Assembly (NCBI GenBank): GCA_005406025.1
Contig: BGZK01000010.1
Coordinates: forward strand, 1,290,727-1,354,726
Reading direction: 5' to 3'
DNA from: Eumeta japonica
Taxonomy: Eukaryota; Arthropoda; Insecta; Lepidoptera; Psychidae
DNA: 64,000 bases
Shown piece by piece: positions 1 through 13,200 of the stretch. Within the stretch, counting starts at the first letter, position 1; each line of letters begins with the position of its first letter. The translations under genes were made by a program, and so were the position numbers. The notes beneath the pieces were generated by a model, which ran no database searches, had not been told where the DNA came from, and worked only from the letters and a program-made list of their open reading frames with translations.

Positions 1-1102
1 ATCACTTACCTATCAAGAAAATTTTTAAAATCAATCATACACCGTAATTAAAAAAATATAAAAATCAAGTTGCACACGACAAATTCATTAAGCCTTTTTT
101 ATGTTATGTTAAAAAAAATCGTTTTTAAACAATCCTCTTATATTTATCATCCCTTCAGATGAAAATAATCCCCACCTAAAAAATATTTCTTGGTCAATAA
201 ATGCGAAGAAAAATCTAAAACGAGACATGGAATTTACGAGATATATGTCACACCTGTTTTTCCATGAGGAAACTTCATGGTTACCAGCACCTTAGTACAG
301 CTAGCCGGGTTACAGCAGTTATCTCGGTCACCTTGCGCCTCGTACCGCTAGAGACACAGCTACACTCGTGTACTGTCCCAGCTTTCTTGCTATCGTGCAC
401 CACCCTGACATGCAAAGAGGAGTGCGACGAAAAACTTAGCGTCACCGCAAATACACATCCCCAAGTCTATCAGCCTTGGGTCTGCAACTCCCTCGCTTCC
501 CGTAGGCCAACATCACCTGTTCAGCAAATGGGTTTTCTCGCATTTTCATTTCGGCACTTTCCTGTGCGCTATCATGCACCTCATTGCAGAAAGTCCGCGC
601 AAGCTCCCACACCTATCCCTTCCGTACGATCGCCAAGTTTGTGCCCTGTTTGGCCAGGCGGAGCTAACCTCTAACATGTATTGGGAAGTGTCGTCCGAAA
701 TGTCCGTACAACAACTATAACACGTGACGCTCGAAGCTAACGTTTCGATCTATGGACTTAACTCTAGTCTACACACTTAATTACATTTTTATAATAAAAT
801 TATCATGCTATTCTCCGTATGTTCGCCTCGTCGTAAGCGATACTTAACATCGGAGCGACTTATTATACAATTAGCCCGTCACGCGCATTGGACTGATGGG
901 TAAGGCAAAGTACAAATCCCTCAAACTGAAATGAGGTAGTGGGACGGCGCATCTTTGAGAGTGTCATAAATCTTATACAGCAACAACGATTAATACCTTA
1001 CGAACATGTAATCATTAACATTTGTCCGGGCACTTACTACGTATAGATTAGTGTTTGTCTATTTCAGCTGCTTCTGTTGAATGCAAACTTATGGTTCTCC
1101 AG
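1..1102. other. Region left of the first recognised Nox5 exon
   Basis: Mostly AT-rich. Positions about 264-700 are distinctly GC-richer and open for 136 codons on the + strand, but I recognise no domain in any frame on either strand. It is most likely a decayed mobile-element fragment. If the Nox5 first coding exon lies in this window it should be here, but I cannot identify it. Confidence 0.4.
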
Positions 1103-1200
1103 GTGACCAACAAGCTGTTCCGCGTGGTGGACAGCGACGGAGACGGAAGCGTGAGCGCCGATGACCTGATGGAGTTCCTCTCGGCCGTCAGCAGCAGTAG
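1103..1200 (+). CDS. Nox5: Nox5 exon (first recognisable): EF-hand
   Basis: Encodes a canonical EF-hand loop DSDGDGSVSADD. The donor at 1201 leaves AG of an Arg codon, completed by the next exon. The left boundary is uncertain: an acceptor at 1101-1102 gives this start, but tttcag at 1062-1067 would also keep an open frame and add about 12 residues, and an in-frame ATG at 1091-1093 exists. Human Nox5 has no counterpart of this EF-hand. Confidence 0.8.
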
Positions 1201-4200
1201 GTATGATACAGAGGAATCTCAGGGACGCTTGTCATGACTATGAAGACAATTAGAAACGTTATATGTATACGTTTTGAATTGTCTTCATTGTATATATATA
1301 TATTCTTCATATTCTGCTGTCATATATACAAACATATATATGGATTTATATTAATTCAAATTCTGTAATACAAAAGGAAAATGAGAACTTCGTTTTCCGT
1401 CTATTGATTATTGAGTTGGCTCATTGTTAGTAAATTTTAAAGTTAGAGAAACTTAATTGAGCCACCTAATTAACTCAACAATCTTATAGTTACGTAAACA
1501 TCAGTTTACAATAATTTTTCACATTGTCCACATTCCGATATAATTTTTTTAGGAAGTTCTAAGTCCTTATCAATTTACGTCATGCCTAATTTTCTAGATC
1601 TCGCTCCGGTTTCGACAAGAACAGCGTGGAATGGCTGGAACAACTCTTCAAGCAGACGGTCGGAGACCAGAAGGAGATCACGAGGGAGCAGTTCCAAAAA
1701 ATCGTCGTTTCCAAAAACGTAATTATCAAACGAGATATTTTGAAATGGAGTAACAATGCACATTATTGGATATTTTTTCTTATATGATGATATAAAGTAT
1801 TCTGTTATATTTAGTTATGGAACAATAATGATTTATATTAACATGTTCTATCGATTGATAAAAATGATATTAAAATACGTCCAATTCATATGAAAGAAGA
1901 AAGAACAAAGGCCTTTATTTAAAAAAAAAAGCAAAAGAATGTGCTTTGATTTAAAAACATGTTAATTTGTTTGTGGTGGTAACTTATGGTGAGTTTAAAC
2001 GGTTACTGGGTTTTCTTTTTCATCATATGGTATTACAATACCACATAATTTTGGCCTTGCAAAAGTCAGATGAACAGATTGTATATTGAACCCGATACAT
2101 CTTCTGTTACTAAGCCAAAAATAAAGGTTATCACAGAATTTCATTTTTTATAAAAAAAAAATAAAAAAAGTAAAAATTGAATATGGAGAACTTTATTTTT
2201 ATGTCGGAGAAATAAATGTTCTTTTCAATAAGATAATACTTTATGTTATTTAAGGTCATACACCATGCAATAAAATAAAGAAATAATGAAATAAACTGTA
2301 ATATGGTTTATGAAGTTTTAGTGTTTTGATATGTAATTAGTGCTGACTTAATATGAACAACAATTAATTACAAACGATTATTGATAATGGCCTGAATTGT
2401 AAATATTTTACTAAAACCGTAAAAAAAAGCTACAACAAAAATACTAAATAAGTTTTTATAACTGCAGTTCGAGCGACGAGTACCGACGCAGCCAACCATG
2501 GCATCATCAATTTACATGTTTCCATTAATTTTTCCAGCCCTTCTTCACCGAAAGGGTGTTCCAGATCTTCGATGAAGATGATTCCGGAGCGATATCGCTT
2601 CAGGAGTTCATCGCCGCCGTGTACCACTTCGCTGGACAGACGCCCGACGACAAAATTAGTTTCCTGTTCAAAGTTTACGACCTGGATGGTGTGTATCGAA
2701 CACAAATGACATTCTATTTATTAAATTTCATTAGTATGATTTCAATTATTATCAATTAACTTAAAATTTCACAAAAATATATATTGCCTTTACTTCTTTT
2801 CTTTTAGAAGTCACTACATTAGTTGTTCAACACATTGATTCAGTTTTTGGGCAACAATTAAAAAAGAATTTGTTCTTACTTATAAACAATAGAATAATAA
2901 TTTAATAAAAATATAGATCATATTTTGCGTTAGCAAATTAGGAATTTGAAAATACATATTGAACTACGCTATCTAGATTCAGACGACGAACTATGAAGAT
3001 CAATTCGCGAACTTACGACTGAGGAGCTGTGCGTTTGGAGGTTCAATTATTATTACAGTTAAGAAACGATAACTGTAACTGTTACGGTAAATAACGATAA
3101 CAGTGGGGGGTCTATTTTTTTTTATAGTCAGTGAAAAATTAGGAAATAACTCGTTTTAACCGTAAAGGTAAACGTAAAAACGTAAACATGCATTTTAATA
3201 TAAAAATGTTTTAGCCGGAAATAATTTTAAAATTATCGCTCCATCCATCCATGCTAATATTTGGACAAAATTAAAAAAGGGAACTTAAATATAGGCGACG
3301 GCCTCATACAGCATCGCGAACTCCAGCATGTGATGAGAGCGTGCATGGAAGAAAACGGGATGAGATTTAGCGAGGAACAGCTTCTAGATCTAACATCGGC
3401 CATGTTCGAAGACGCGGACACAGAACACAGGGGTGCGATAACTTACGAAGCTCTGAAACATCAACTGGAAAAACATGGGGGATTGTTGGAAAACCTATCC
3501 ATAAGGTGAGTCAAAACAAATCAAAATTTGATAACGTACCGGCTTTTGTTTTAAGAAAATAATTGTAGGGGCATTTCATTAAAACGAATGGATTATTGAA
3601 AATAACGCTTTAATGGAATTTTCTATTTGTCTCAATAAAATTATAGTTAATTAGTATTAGTGAATTAAAATTATTCTTATTTTATTATGCTTCTAAGTGA
3701 CAGTAAGTTCTACAATAAAATTTCACAGTATAGACCGCTGGCTGGTCCCGCCGAAGCCGCAAGACGAGCCCAAGTCTTTGTATAAGAAATTTATGAAGTT
3801 GAAACCTTACCAGCTATCTGTACCTTATTTCAAAAACAACTATGTGTTTGTGATATACCTGACTCTGTTCTTTCTCCTAAACGCCGGTCTGTTTATATCA
3901 AGAGCTATAGAATACAAGGAATCGAACGGTTTTGTCATCGTGGCTAGGGCTTGTGGTGAGTAAAGAAAAATATTTCCTAAATAACATTAATAACGTATAA
4001 GAAATCGGTATTTTTAGAGTAATCTCACAACTAATACCTATGCTATGAGAATTTAATATTTGACACATCTATATGAAAAAAAATGAATATTTCTACGAAG
4101 AATACCTAGTGATTAAATTTATGCTAGCATTAAAAATATTTTTTCGTTTGTTGTGATGTTCATCAAAATGTTTCGTTACAATGGATAAATCTAAATATAT

Positions 4201-7200
4201 GTTACATTGAAATTTTTTTATATGATTGGTAACTCATTTGCTGTGTGATGTTGTGAGAAATAAATTTATATACTTCCAAACACGAATGACTTCTACAATT
4301 TAAGTACGTAGAGATAGCAATCATACAATATAATTACGTGAACAAAAACATAACTTGAGAAATACGAAATTTTTATATACACATACATATAATTTCATTA
4401 TCATTTTTTTTTATTTAGGGCAATGCTTAAACTTCAACTGCATGTGGGTGCTGGTGCTGATGCTGCGCCAGAGCATCACGTTTCTCAGGACTAGAGGATT
4501 TAGCTCGCTGTTACCTTTGGACAACCACATATATTTGCACAAACTGGCGGGGCTGCTGATTTTCATATACAGCCTCGTTCATACCATTATGCACCTTTGT
4601 AATTTCGGTAAGTAACTAAATTAGCACAGCTTAAAATTTAGCGTATATGTAATTATGTGCGCAGTGACAACGATGACTTCAATAATAATTTCAATGATAG
4701 TATCACAGTGTTAAACTCAGCATATACACATGTGTTTAAGCATTGATTTAATTTGCAACAAATTTTAACGATTGCAGGGGCTTCCTACTTTTTTTGGAAA
4801 CCCTTAACAGCGAATTCTCGGAACATTTCTATCAATCTTCTAAGCCCATAAATATGAAAATATGTAAAATCGATAACTAGATAACAAATGCTTAGCATAT
4901 TTCTTTTAACTTTGACCTTACATTTCATTTATCTTAATGTATAATATTACACCTATTTTTGAGAAGGGCAAGCAAAGGTTACAGATGTTCAGACGGTACG
5001 AACTTTACCTACCTCTCTTACTGCATTGACACCTCTCAAATTCTTCACATAGTTTCTCCGGTTTTGGGTGCATAAAATCTGTCTCTTCTCTACCACCAAT
5101 TTGTTCCCTATAAAATTATGTAAAGCGCCCTTTTCGGCGCTGCCCATCACGCATATTCACTCTATTCCTCCGTCAATATACTTTGATCTACCCTTCGCAT
5201 GTTAATCAAACTATCTTATAAAATAATGATATTTTTTAAGTCTATTTAGTTCATCATTTTTCGTATCGCGCTGTTCACGTACACATCAGTATACATACAT
5301 CTATCTTTCAATAACAATCGACACATATGACACAGAGGTCTCATCTCCCCCTGCATCGATTCTGCTTTCATATTTTTAGAGCTCCGCTAAGAAAGAATGA
5401 ACCCTTTTAGAAACACTTCGTTGTCCGTCTGTCTGTCTGTTTGTCGGTCAAAAATATTTCTCTGAGTAACATATGAAGATATGAAGTTGAAATTAAAATC
5501 AAAAACTTAAGTCTGCGGACCTTTAATACCGCAAAAAAGTTAAGTTTTTAAGTGAACGCAATAAAAAATACGGCTAGTTTTGCTTTATATTTCGACAATT
5601 ACAAGTAAAAAAAAACCTATAGAATATTTCTCATTGACCTACAATCATGAAATTTGACAAGAGCATTACCTTACAACAAAATTAAAAGAAAAAATATATA
5701 CATCGATAATTTTTAGTTATATCACTTAAAAATATGTTTTCTCATTACAAACTAACATCTGTATTTGGAGTATAAATCAAGATAAAACTAACGGTTCCGG
5801 TCGAGGGAGGTAGGCCCTTAAATCACTGAATTTAAATTTAAATTTAAAAAATCACCTATAATCGTTACGTAAAAACATAACCTAACCTTACTGAATTTCA
5901 TTCGGAATTGGATCGTACACCGATAATAGAGTTTGACCGCTAACCGTCGACGCTCGAGCAAGTTCGTCCTAAAAGACTGCTGCTGGTCGACAAATGCGGT
6001 CGCCCTCACGTAGTCAATGACAACCCTTTTATGTGTGTAAAACACACGAAATAACTAAAAAAGCGATCGATTATGGGAAGCGTGATCCTGCGGGAGCGTA
6101 CTCTAGGCGCAGATACCGGGCGTGGGCTCGGCGTGCAGACGGTGCAGCAAACCGGAGTAAACACATAAGACGAACGTACATAGCTTGATTGTCGCCGCAA
6201 GATGAACACTGCGCGGCACCACTCACACTCGTACACGCGCGGAGTCCGACACTCCGGAACACAGCTCAAAGGAACACTGCACACACTAATATGCTAAACT
6301 AAACGAGGTCCAGGGAACTGGACCGAAGGTGACCCCATCGCAACGGCAGAACAACCGGAACTGACTCAATATATCTTCCATGTTTGGCGTCTTTTGTAAA
6401 CAAATTACTCAAATAGACAAACTTATTTATTCGGCTAATATTTTTACTACCTGCACATATATCATGTTCAGCCATACTTTCAATTCATTCAAACGCTTTG
6501 ACGTTGATATGGCTGATATTTAACAACTTTCTTAACAAAATCATTCGATTCGGTTACCATCTCCTGCAACTCGAACGCTAACGACGCAAGTATTACTTGG
6601 TCGTCGCTGTACAGCATTTGACAGATGTACGAAGTAAATGTGCCAACTTTGAATTGTAATACATGCTCGTGTCTACAATTTTTCTTTCCAATTAATCATC
6701 TACAAAGTACATAATTTATATTACTCTTGTCTAATCTTTATTATGTATATTATGATTATATCCTTCTGTAATCAATTGTGTGTGGATAGTGTTTATCTCA
6801 TACAAGTCAAAATCTTTATATTTTGGGGAAAGCCAATTAATATACTCATTAGTTATTTTGTGGCTAAATTTACTTAAAACTTTTTCAAAATATCTAATCG
6901 TACACCTGCTCGGTCATTAAAATCACTTAACTAAGCAGTTCTTTCGTTTCTATCATATTTTGCCAGAATGCTTTTGTATCACTTAAAACTGCTGTTACTT
7001 CTCTAAATGTTTGAGAATATACGATGCATTGACTCCTTAATTCTAGGTTTCATAGTAGTAAATGATCCTATTGTAAACAAAGAGAACTATACATTATATG
7101 ATTGGCTGATGACCGAAAAACCTGGCCTATTCGGATTGGTGGGAGGCTGCGCGAACCCCACGGGCATAGCTCTGATGGTGATACTGATAGTAATGTCTGT

Positions 7201-10200
7201 GTGCTCACAGCCTTTTATAAGGAGAGGCGGAAGTTTCGAGGTTAGTGAACATGTAATTCTTATTTTAAAAAGTAACTGATCGATTATTGTCTCCAATTTT
7301 AGTTAAGTTTAATCACAGCTTAGTCGTAGGCCAATAATGAACAAAAACACGTTGGCAAACATGTTTGTTTTCTTGTTTTGTAAAATTTTGTATTTCTGAA
7401 AGCTAAAGTAGTTTTCCTACCGGCTAGGATATAGAGATCATTAAATAATAATAATAAATATAAATAATCTTGGTGCATCAATTTATTTGAAATTGACGTA
7501 CGGTATAATATACAATATATTTATGTATTTTAGATTTTTTTTAATATGCAGGTTTTGACACTTTATATTTGCAGATTTTCTATTGGACACATTTATTGTA
7601 TGTTCCCTTCTGGTTGCTTCTGATATTTCATGGTCCCAATTTTTGGAAGTGGTTCATTATACCTGGACTGATTTACATCGTTGAACGCATTATAAGGCTA
7701 GCTTTTATGAGGTATTTCAATGATTCTGATGATCTGTTACACAATCTACTTTTTTAATATCCATTATTTATTTGAATTCTATGATCGTTTTCATTCGTAG
7801 TTGACTTATGATAATATTCATAAGTAGAACAGCTCATGTTACATAATTACCGTTGCAAGTGATTCCCAGGTCTGAACGCGGAAAAACCTACATCAGCTCC
7901 GGGATCCTCTTACCTTCACGAGTCACGCATCTCGTCATTAAGAGGTCCGTCCATTTCGATTTTCATCCCGGTGATTATGTGTTCGTGAACATCCCAGCTA
8001 TTGCCACTTACGAGTGGCATCCGTTCACAATAAGCAGTGCACCTGAACAAGAGGGTAATATAAAAACATATAAATTAATTATTATTCTGAATTATTGTGA
8101 AATAAGGTTGAAAAATTACACCTTCTGTTACACAGCGGATGAAAAACATGCTTCAAATGTAAGAGGATAAGTTACGATATTTGTAACATTGATATATTGT
8201 AATAGATTTACTATTTTTGTTTTGTCCGCATCTCATCTTAATCTTACAGATTAATTTGTAGACTGTCACTACCCATAGCAAATTAAACATTATTAGTTTT
8301 ACACTATTTAAATCGATCACTATATTTGTCGTAATATGTTATCGAAATGATATCATTTTTCATCATTTGAAATTATAGACTACATTTGGCTGCACGTCCG
8401 AGGAGTTGGTGAATGGACTAACAGGCTTTATGAATACTTCGAAAAGGAACAGATCAAGCTGCATGCCGGTGAGGTGGCAAATCTTAATTCTTCGAACGAC
8501 ACATCGAAGCATAGGTGATCATTCGTTAAATAACTTGATCAGTACAATTTTTTCGTCGTATTGACATATTTCATAATTTAAGTTTCTGTCTAGTCAGTTA
8601 GACCGCACCGTTTCCAACCAAAGCAACAAAAGTAAGAAATATAGCGGAGCAAAAAAACGATCTGTGGATTTCTCGCCTGTCTCTTACTGTAACGAAGGTT
8701 TCTCTGCTGAAGATGGAATTATAAGTGAAAATGAGATCAGAGGTAATAATTTCGCCTTTTTTCGTTATTATAGACCTCGAAATATTGACATTTCTGAGGT
8801 TAAAATATGTTTTAATCTATAATCTGTTTAAATAACCAGTTGCTACGAATGAAATTCGTCTATGAATCGCTTATTGATAATACCAATTGGATGTCTATTT
8901 CAACTATAATCAAATATTAAATGAACGATAATTATAGTGGCATACACATTTTTTCTATTTATGAACTCTTGAATGTATTTTTTCTTTCTTCAACAAAAAC
9001 ATTTAATTTGATCACATTTGTAAATGCATGTTTTCCTAATTCAATATTTATTATCAGAAATATTGTCACCGAATTGCATTCATTAAATACATTATGATTT
9101 ATTGGGTATTAATTAATGACTTTTAGACAATCGGGTGATCTGGTGCGAGAAGTCGTTTAAAAATCAAAACTGGACGTTATGCTTCCTATTATGCTTGTCA
9201 GAGCTGTTGACCTTATAAAATTTTCATTTTAGAGATAGCGTCAGCAAAGAAGAAAAGTCCAGAGAAACGCAAGAATTTTTTGGCAGTGCCAATGAAAATA
9301 CCTTTGGAGAAGTCATTGTCGATGCCGGACATGCAGACCAAAATGAAGAAGAAGGAGAGACTCAGGGCGTAAGCACCATTTAATTAAATCATTGCGATGA
9401 TATTTAATTTTTAACAATGAGCTTTGCAAAAGAAAAATTAATACAAAATATGTTGGCTCTGTAAATATTTGAATCGATTCCTTCAACTTTTTATTCATAG
9501 CTTGTTTCTTTTTCAATATACGGAAAACGGTATTGTTCAGTTTAAGGGAATATATGCGTTCAGAATCAGAAAAGAGCTTCGACGAATGCGAAATGCGTCG
9601 AGCGCACTTAAGGTCGCTGGGTTTAGCTTACAAGAGCCCTCAGAACCGTTCGTTAGCCCAAAGCTTTCGATACATGAGGACCAAGCCCACGATAATCGCC
9701 TTTAAAACTCCCAGCTTGGAGAATTGCGAACAGAAGCCGTCGAGCGACTCCATACTTACTGCTGGTGAGACTCTTCTTTTTATAATCAACACTTTACAAG
9801 ATTACTAATAATTTTTAAGGGTAATTATCCAATAGTTTATACAACGTTTACCTAATTTCAGCTAGAAGAAGACTCTCCAAAAGTCTGTCACCCGACAAAG
9901 ATGCTGAATTGGGTTCAAATAGCAAAGAAAGTTCCAGTACGCCAGAGTCTAATAAAGACGATAGCGTTGCCGGCAAATCCTTCGCAAATTATCCTGTTGG
10001 AAAACCACTTGAGGTATTTTTGCATACCACCATTTAACTAAAACTTATTTCGAACAATATTAAATGACAGATTAATGGAGCTTAATAATAAAAACTAATT
10101 AATCATCAGGTACCTGTAGCGCCAATAAGAACAGTATCATCAAGGCAATACGTAAGGTATTTGAGCAGAGAGGGCGCTGCGTGTGTCAATTTGCTACCAT

Positions 10201-13200
10201 TAGGAGCTGGCACGAAGGCAATAATTATAACATTGTTTGTTGACGTGGTTTTCAATTTCATTTAGAATTTCTTGCACGTTCTGTTTATTTTTTGAGTCAT
10301 CTAAATCCATAAATTTCTCACTTATGACTGATATCGTGCATGAACAATTTTCATACCTTCCACTGTTTACTGAAGCATCAAATACGAAATAATGTAATAT
10401 CGCTTGTTTTTTTATACTTTAATCGTATTGATTAGTATTCCATTTATTTTTAGTACCTTTCATTGTCAGTCTTATGGGTTTGTCTTTTAATGCTTTCTGT
10501 TGATGGTGTTCTTTTGAAGGCATATCATCATATTCAGTGCCTGATCCATCCAATATCTGTATCCATTTGTAGACCATCGTTGTACCTTAGTATCACCAGT
10601 GGGTATTTTATATTAAATTAATTCATGATCTATCACGTGTATTGTGCATCCAGACTATTCCCGCGTCACATTCATGCATACGTATATACCAGACATGTCA
10701 AAATATGGCAGCCAGTCAAAATGTGAAGGAATTCTTAATAAAATATATGCCAAATAATCAAAACGTCATTATAAAGACTTCATAAAATGCAACTAATCGT
10801 TACATTTTTTATTATTATAATGAACCAAAAACAGAATTACTAAACATTATGAATATAAGTCAATGATAAATGTTATTTGAAAATTATAACAGACAAATAT
10901 TTAAAAAATGATCATTCCAAAATACAATAAAAAAATCATTATTTTATTCTCCTTTAGTTATGTATTTTTTTTTATACTAGTTTACGCCCGCAGCTTCGCC
11001 GGCGTCGACAAAATGAACTCTTGTATCTTTTATATCGGCTGATCATCTTGTCAACCATGATCTCAGTCTTGTTCCTGCTTTGGATGCTAATCCTGGCCCC
11101 ACTTTTGATTCCGAATCCAGATTCAGATTATATTTAAAATATTCAAAGAAAATAGCAGCGAAACTGGATAAAAAATGTATATATTACTACGGACTATTAG
11201 CTATTACCACACCATATTTTATCAATTCTGTTCAGTAGTTTTTGCAAAGTTGACGAACAAATTCATAAATAAACAAGAGTTCAAAAATGCATTAAAACGT
11301 ATTCTATAAACATTTACCCCCTAGAGTACTTATTCTCATATATCTTTTGTGTACAGTTTTTTTTCCTTTTCTCTCTCTACCGTTTTATCACATGTATAGA
11401 TTACTTATGACTACCATAAAATAGTCATGTTCATACACATGTATATGCTTGTGCATGTCGACGCACCTCCGCGGGTCATTGATGCATGATGATCATCACA
11501 TCGCAGATATACCTGGACGGGCCGTACGGCGCGCCCTCGTCGCACATGTTCCGGGCGCAGCACGCCGTGCTCATCGCCACCGGCATCGGGGTGACGCCCT
11601 TCGCATCTATCCTGCAGTCCATCATGCACCGGTACTGGAAGGCGCGGCACACCTGCCCCAAGTGCAGCCACACGTGGGCCTCGGACATACCGGCGACGGT
11701 GATGCATCTGAGGAAGGCGAGTTCTCGTATTTGATTAACGATAGCTAAAGAAAATGACAGGTGTCGTGGACAGACGGTTGGTATGGAGGTCCTTTCGCTA
11801 TACATTATGTATTAAATGTCAGGCACAATGAAATAAATTTACGATCGTTAAAAGTATTTACTCTCGACGATATAATTTTAAATTTCATTTAATTACATGA
11901 AACCTAAAAAAAATAACGAAGGAACAGTAATAAAATTATAATTAATATTTTTTTTTAAATAAAAAGGTTACGTAAAACCCTTATTACTTATAAACCTTAC
12001 GTAAAGTTATATAAGTAACACACGATAATGGTGTTATAATCACAATATGTTAAATAGTTAAGGTTACTGAAAATCAACCATTACTGAAAAAAGAGTTTCG
12101 CTTTTGATGTGAAACATCTATACGTGCGTTGTACTAGGGTAAAACTAATACGTCTTAAAATTCAGAAGACGCTTGGTTTTGGCCTACGTCGTCGGCGCCT
12201 AGAGCTGTGCGCAGGTAGAGGGGATGACGCGTCGGTTTGAGGCAATACCAAGCGTTTCACATTTCGGAGACGCTTAGTTTTGACCTACGCCGTGTGCGTC
12301 TGATCCTGTATTTCCTCCTGTGATAGAAGAAATACAGGATCTTGTGCTTTTTAACACAATAAAGAAATTACTATTTTTGAAATTTCGTCATTATTCACAA
12401 GGTTTACAAAATGAGTGATAGTAAATATCACATCCAAAATGTACGTTTCATATTTTAGCTATCATCGACCGATTGTAACTTTCAAAGAATCAAAGGATAG
12501 TTTACAAAAAACAAACACTAGCGCTACTGTAACAAAGTTAGCTGATGAAATGTTATATTAAATGTGGTTAATGAAACTCATGAGCTTTTTCTTTTCATGC
12601 GCAATACATGCCATCTTCATCTCATTCCAATTATATCAATACAGTACACAACAGTTTTGACGTTTCAAGTCTACGGTTGTCCCCTGACGCACTGATTGTT
12701 TTTTCTTCAATCTCATCTAATGAATGAGCTACGAATTTGTTTTTTAGGTATATGTTTTTTAACCATTTAAGTATAAAAAGAATACCCGACTGTACAAAAT
12801 TTATTCTATAGAATTTAATATAAAAATAGATCCTGATAATTTGCCGTTTCAGCTATTATTCGCAATCGGTAAAGGATTTTTCCGTTATTTTTTTTTTCAG
12901 AATAGTGGCACTGACTATTTTCAAATAACTGGTAAAAGAATTTCTATAATTTATTATCGTCGTTTTATTTTATATGAATTTTATTTGGTTCGGCGCTTAC
13001 GTTTTTTATTATGAATCCACGCACACTACAACTTTATCATTTTTTGTATGTCTTAATAGTGATAGTCTCACTCGTTAACTCCTAAGTCAGGTGCTTTGCG
13101 GGGAGACCCCTCACGCCATTACGGTATCGCCTTAATAAAATCACTTCTGTACGAAAATATTAGCAGTCAAAGACAACAGTCCACTGTCTTAAAATATAAG

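Noticed and set aside
264..674. 136-codon open frame, the longest at the left edge
   Set aside because: No recognisable domain, no splice connection to Nox5 in phase, and composition like a decayed repeat; not called as a gene.
11411..11805. Several 82-109 codon frames on both strands around 11.4-11.8 kb
   Set aside because: Shadows of the GC-rich Nox5 NADPH exon; only the + frame with YLDGPYG and GIGVTPFASIL is conserved.
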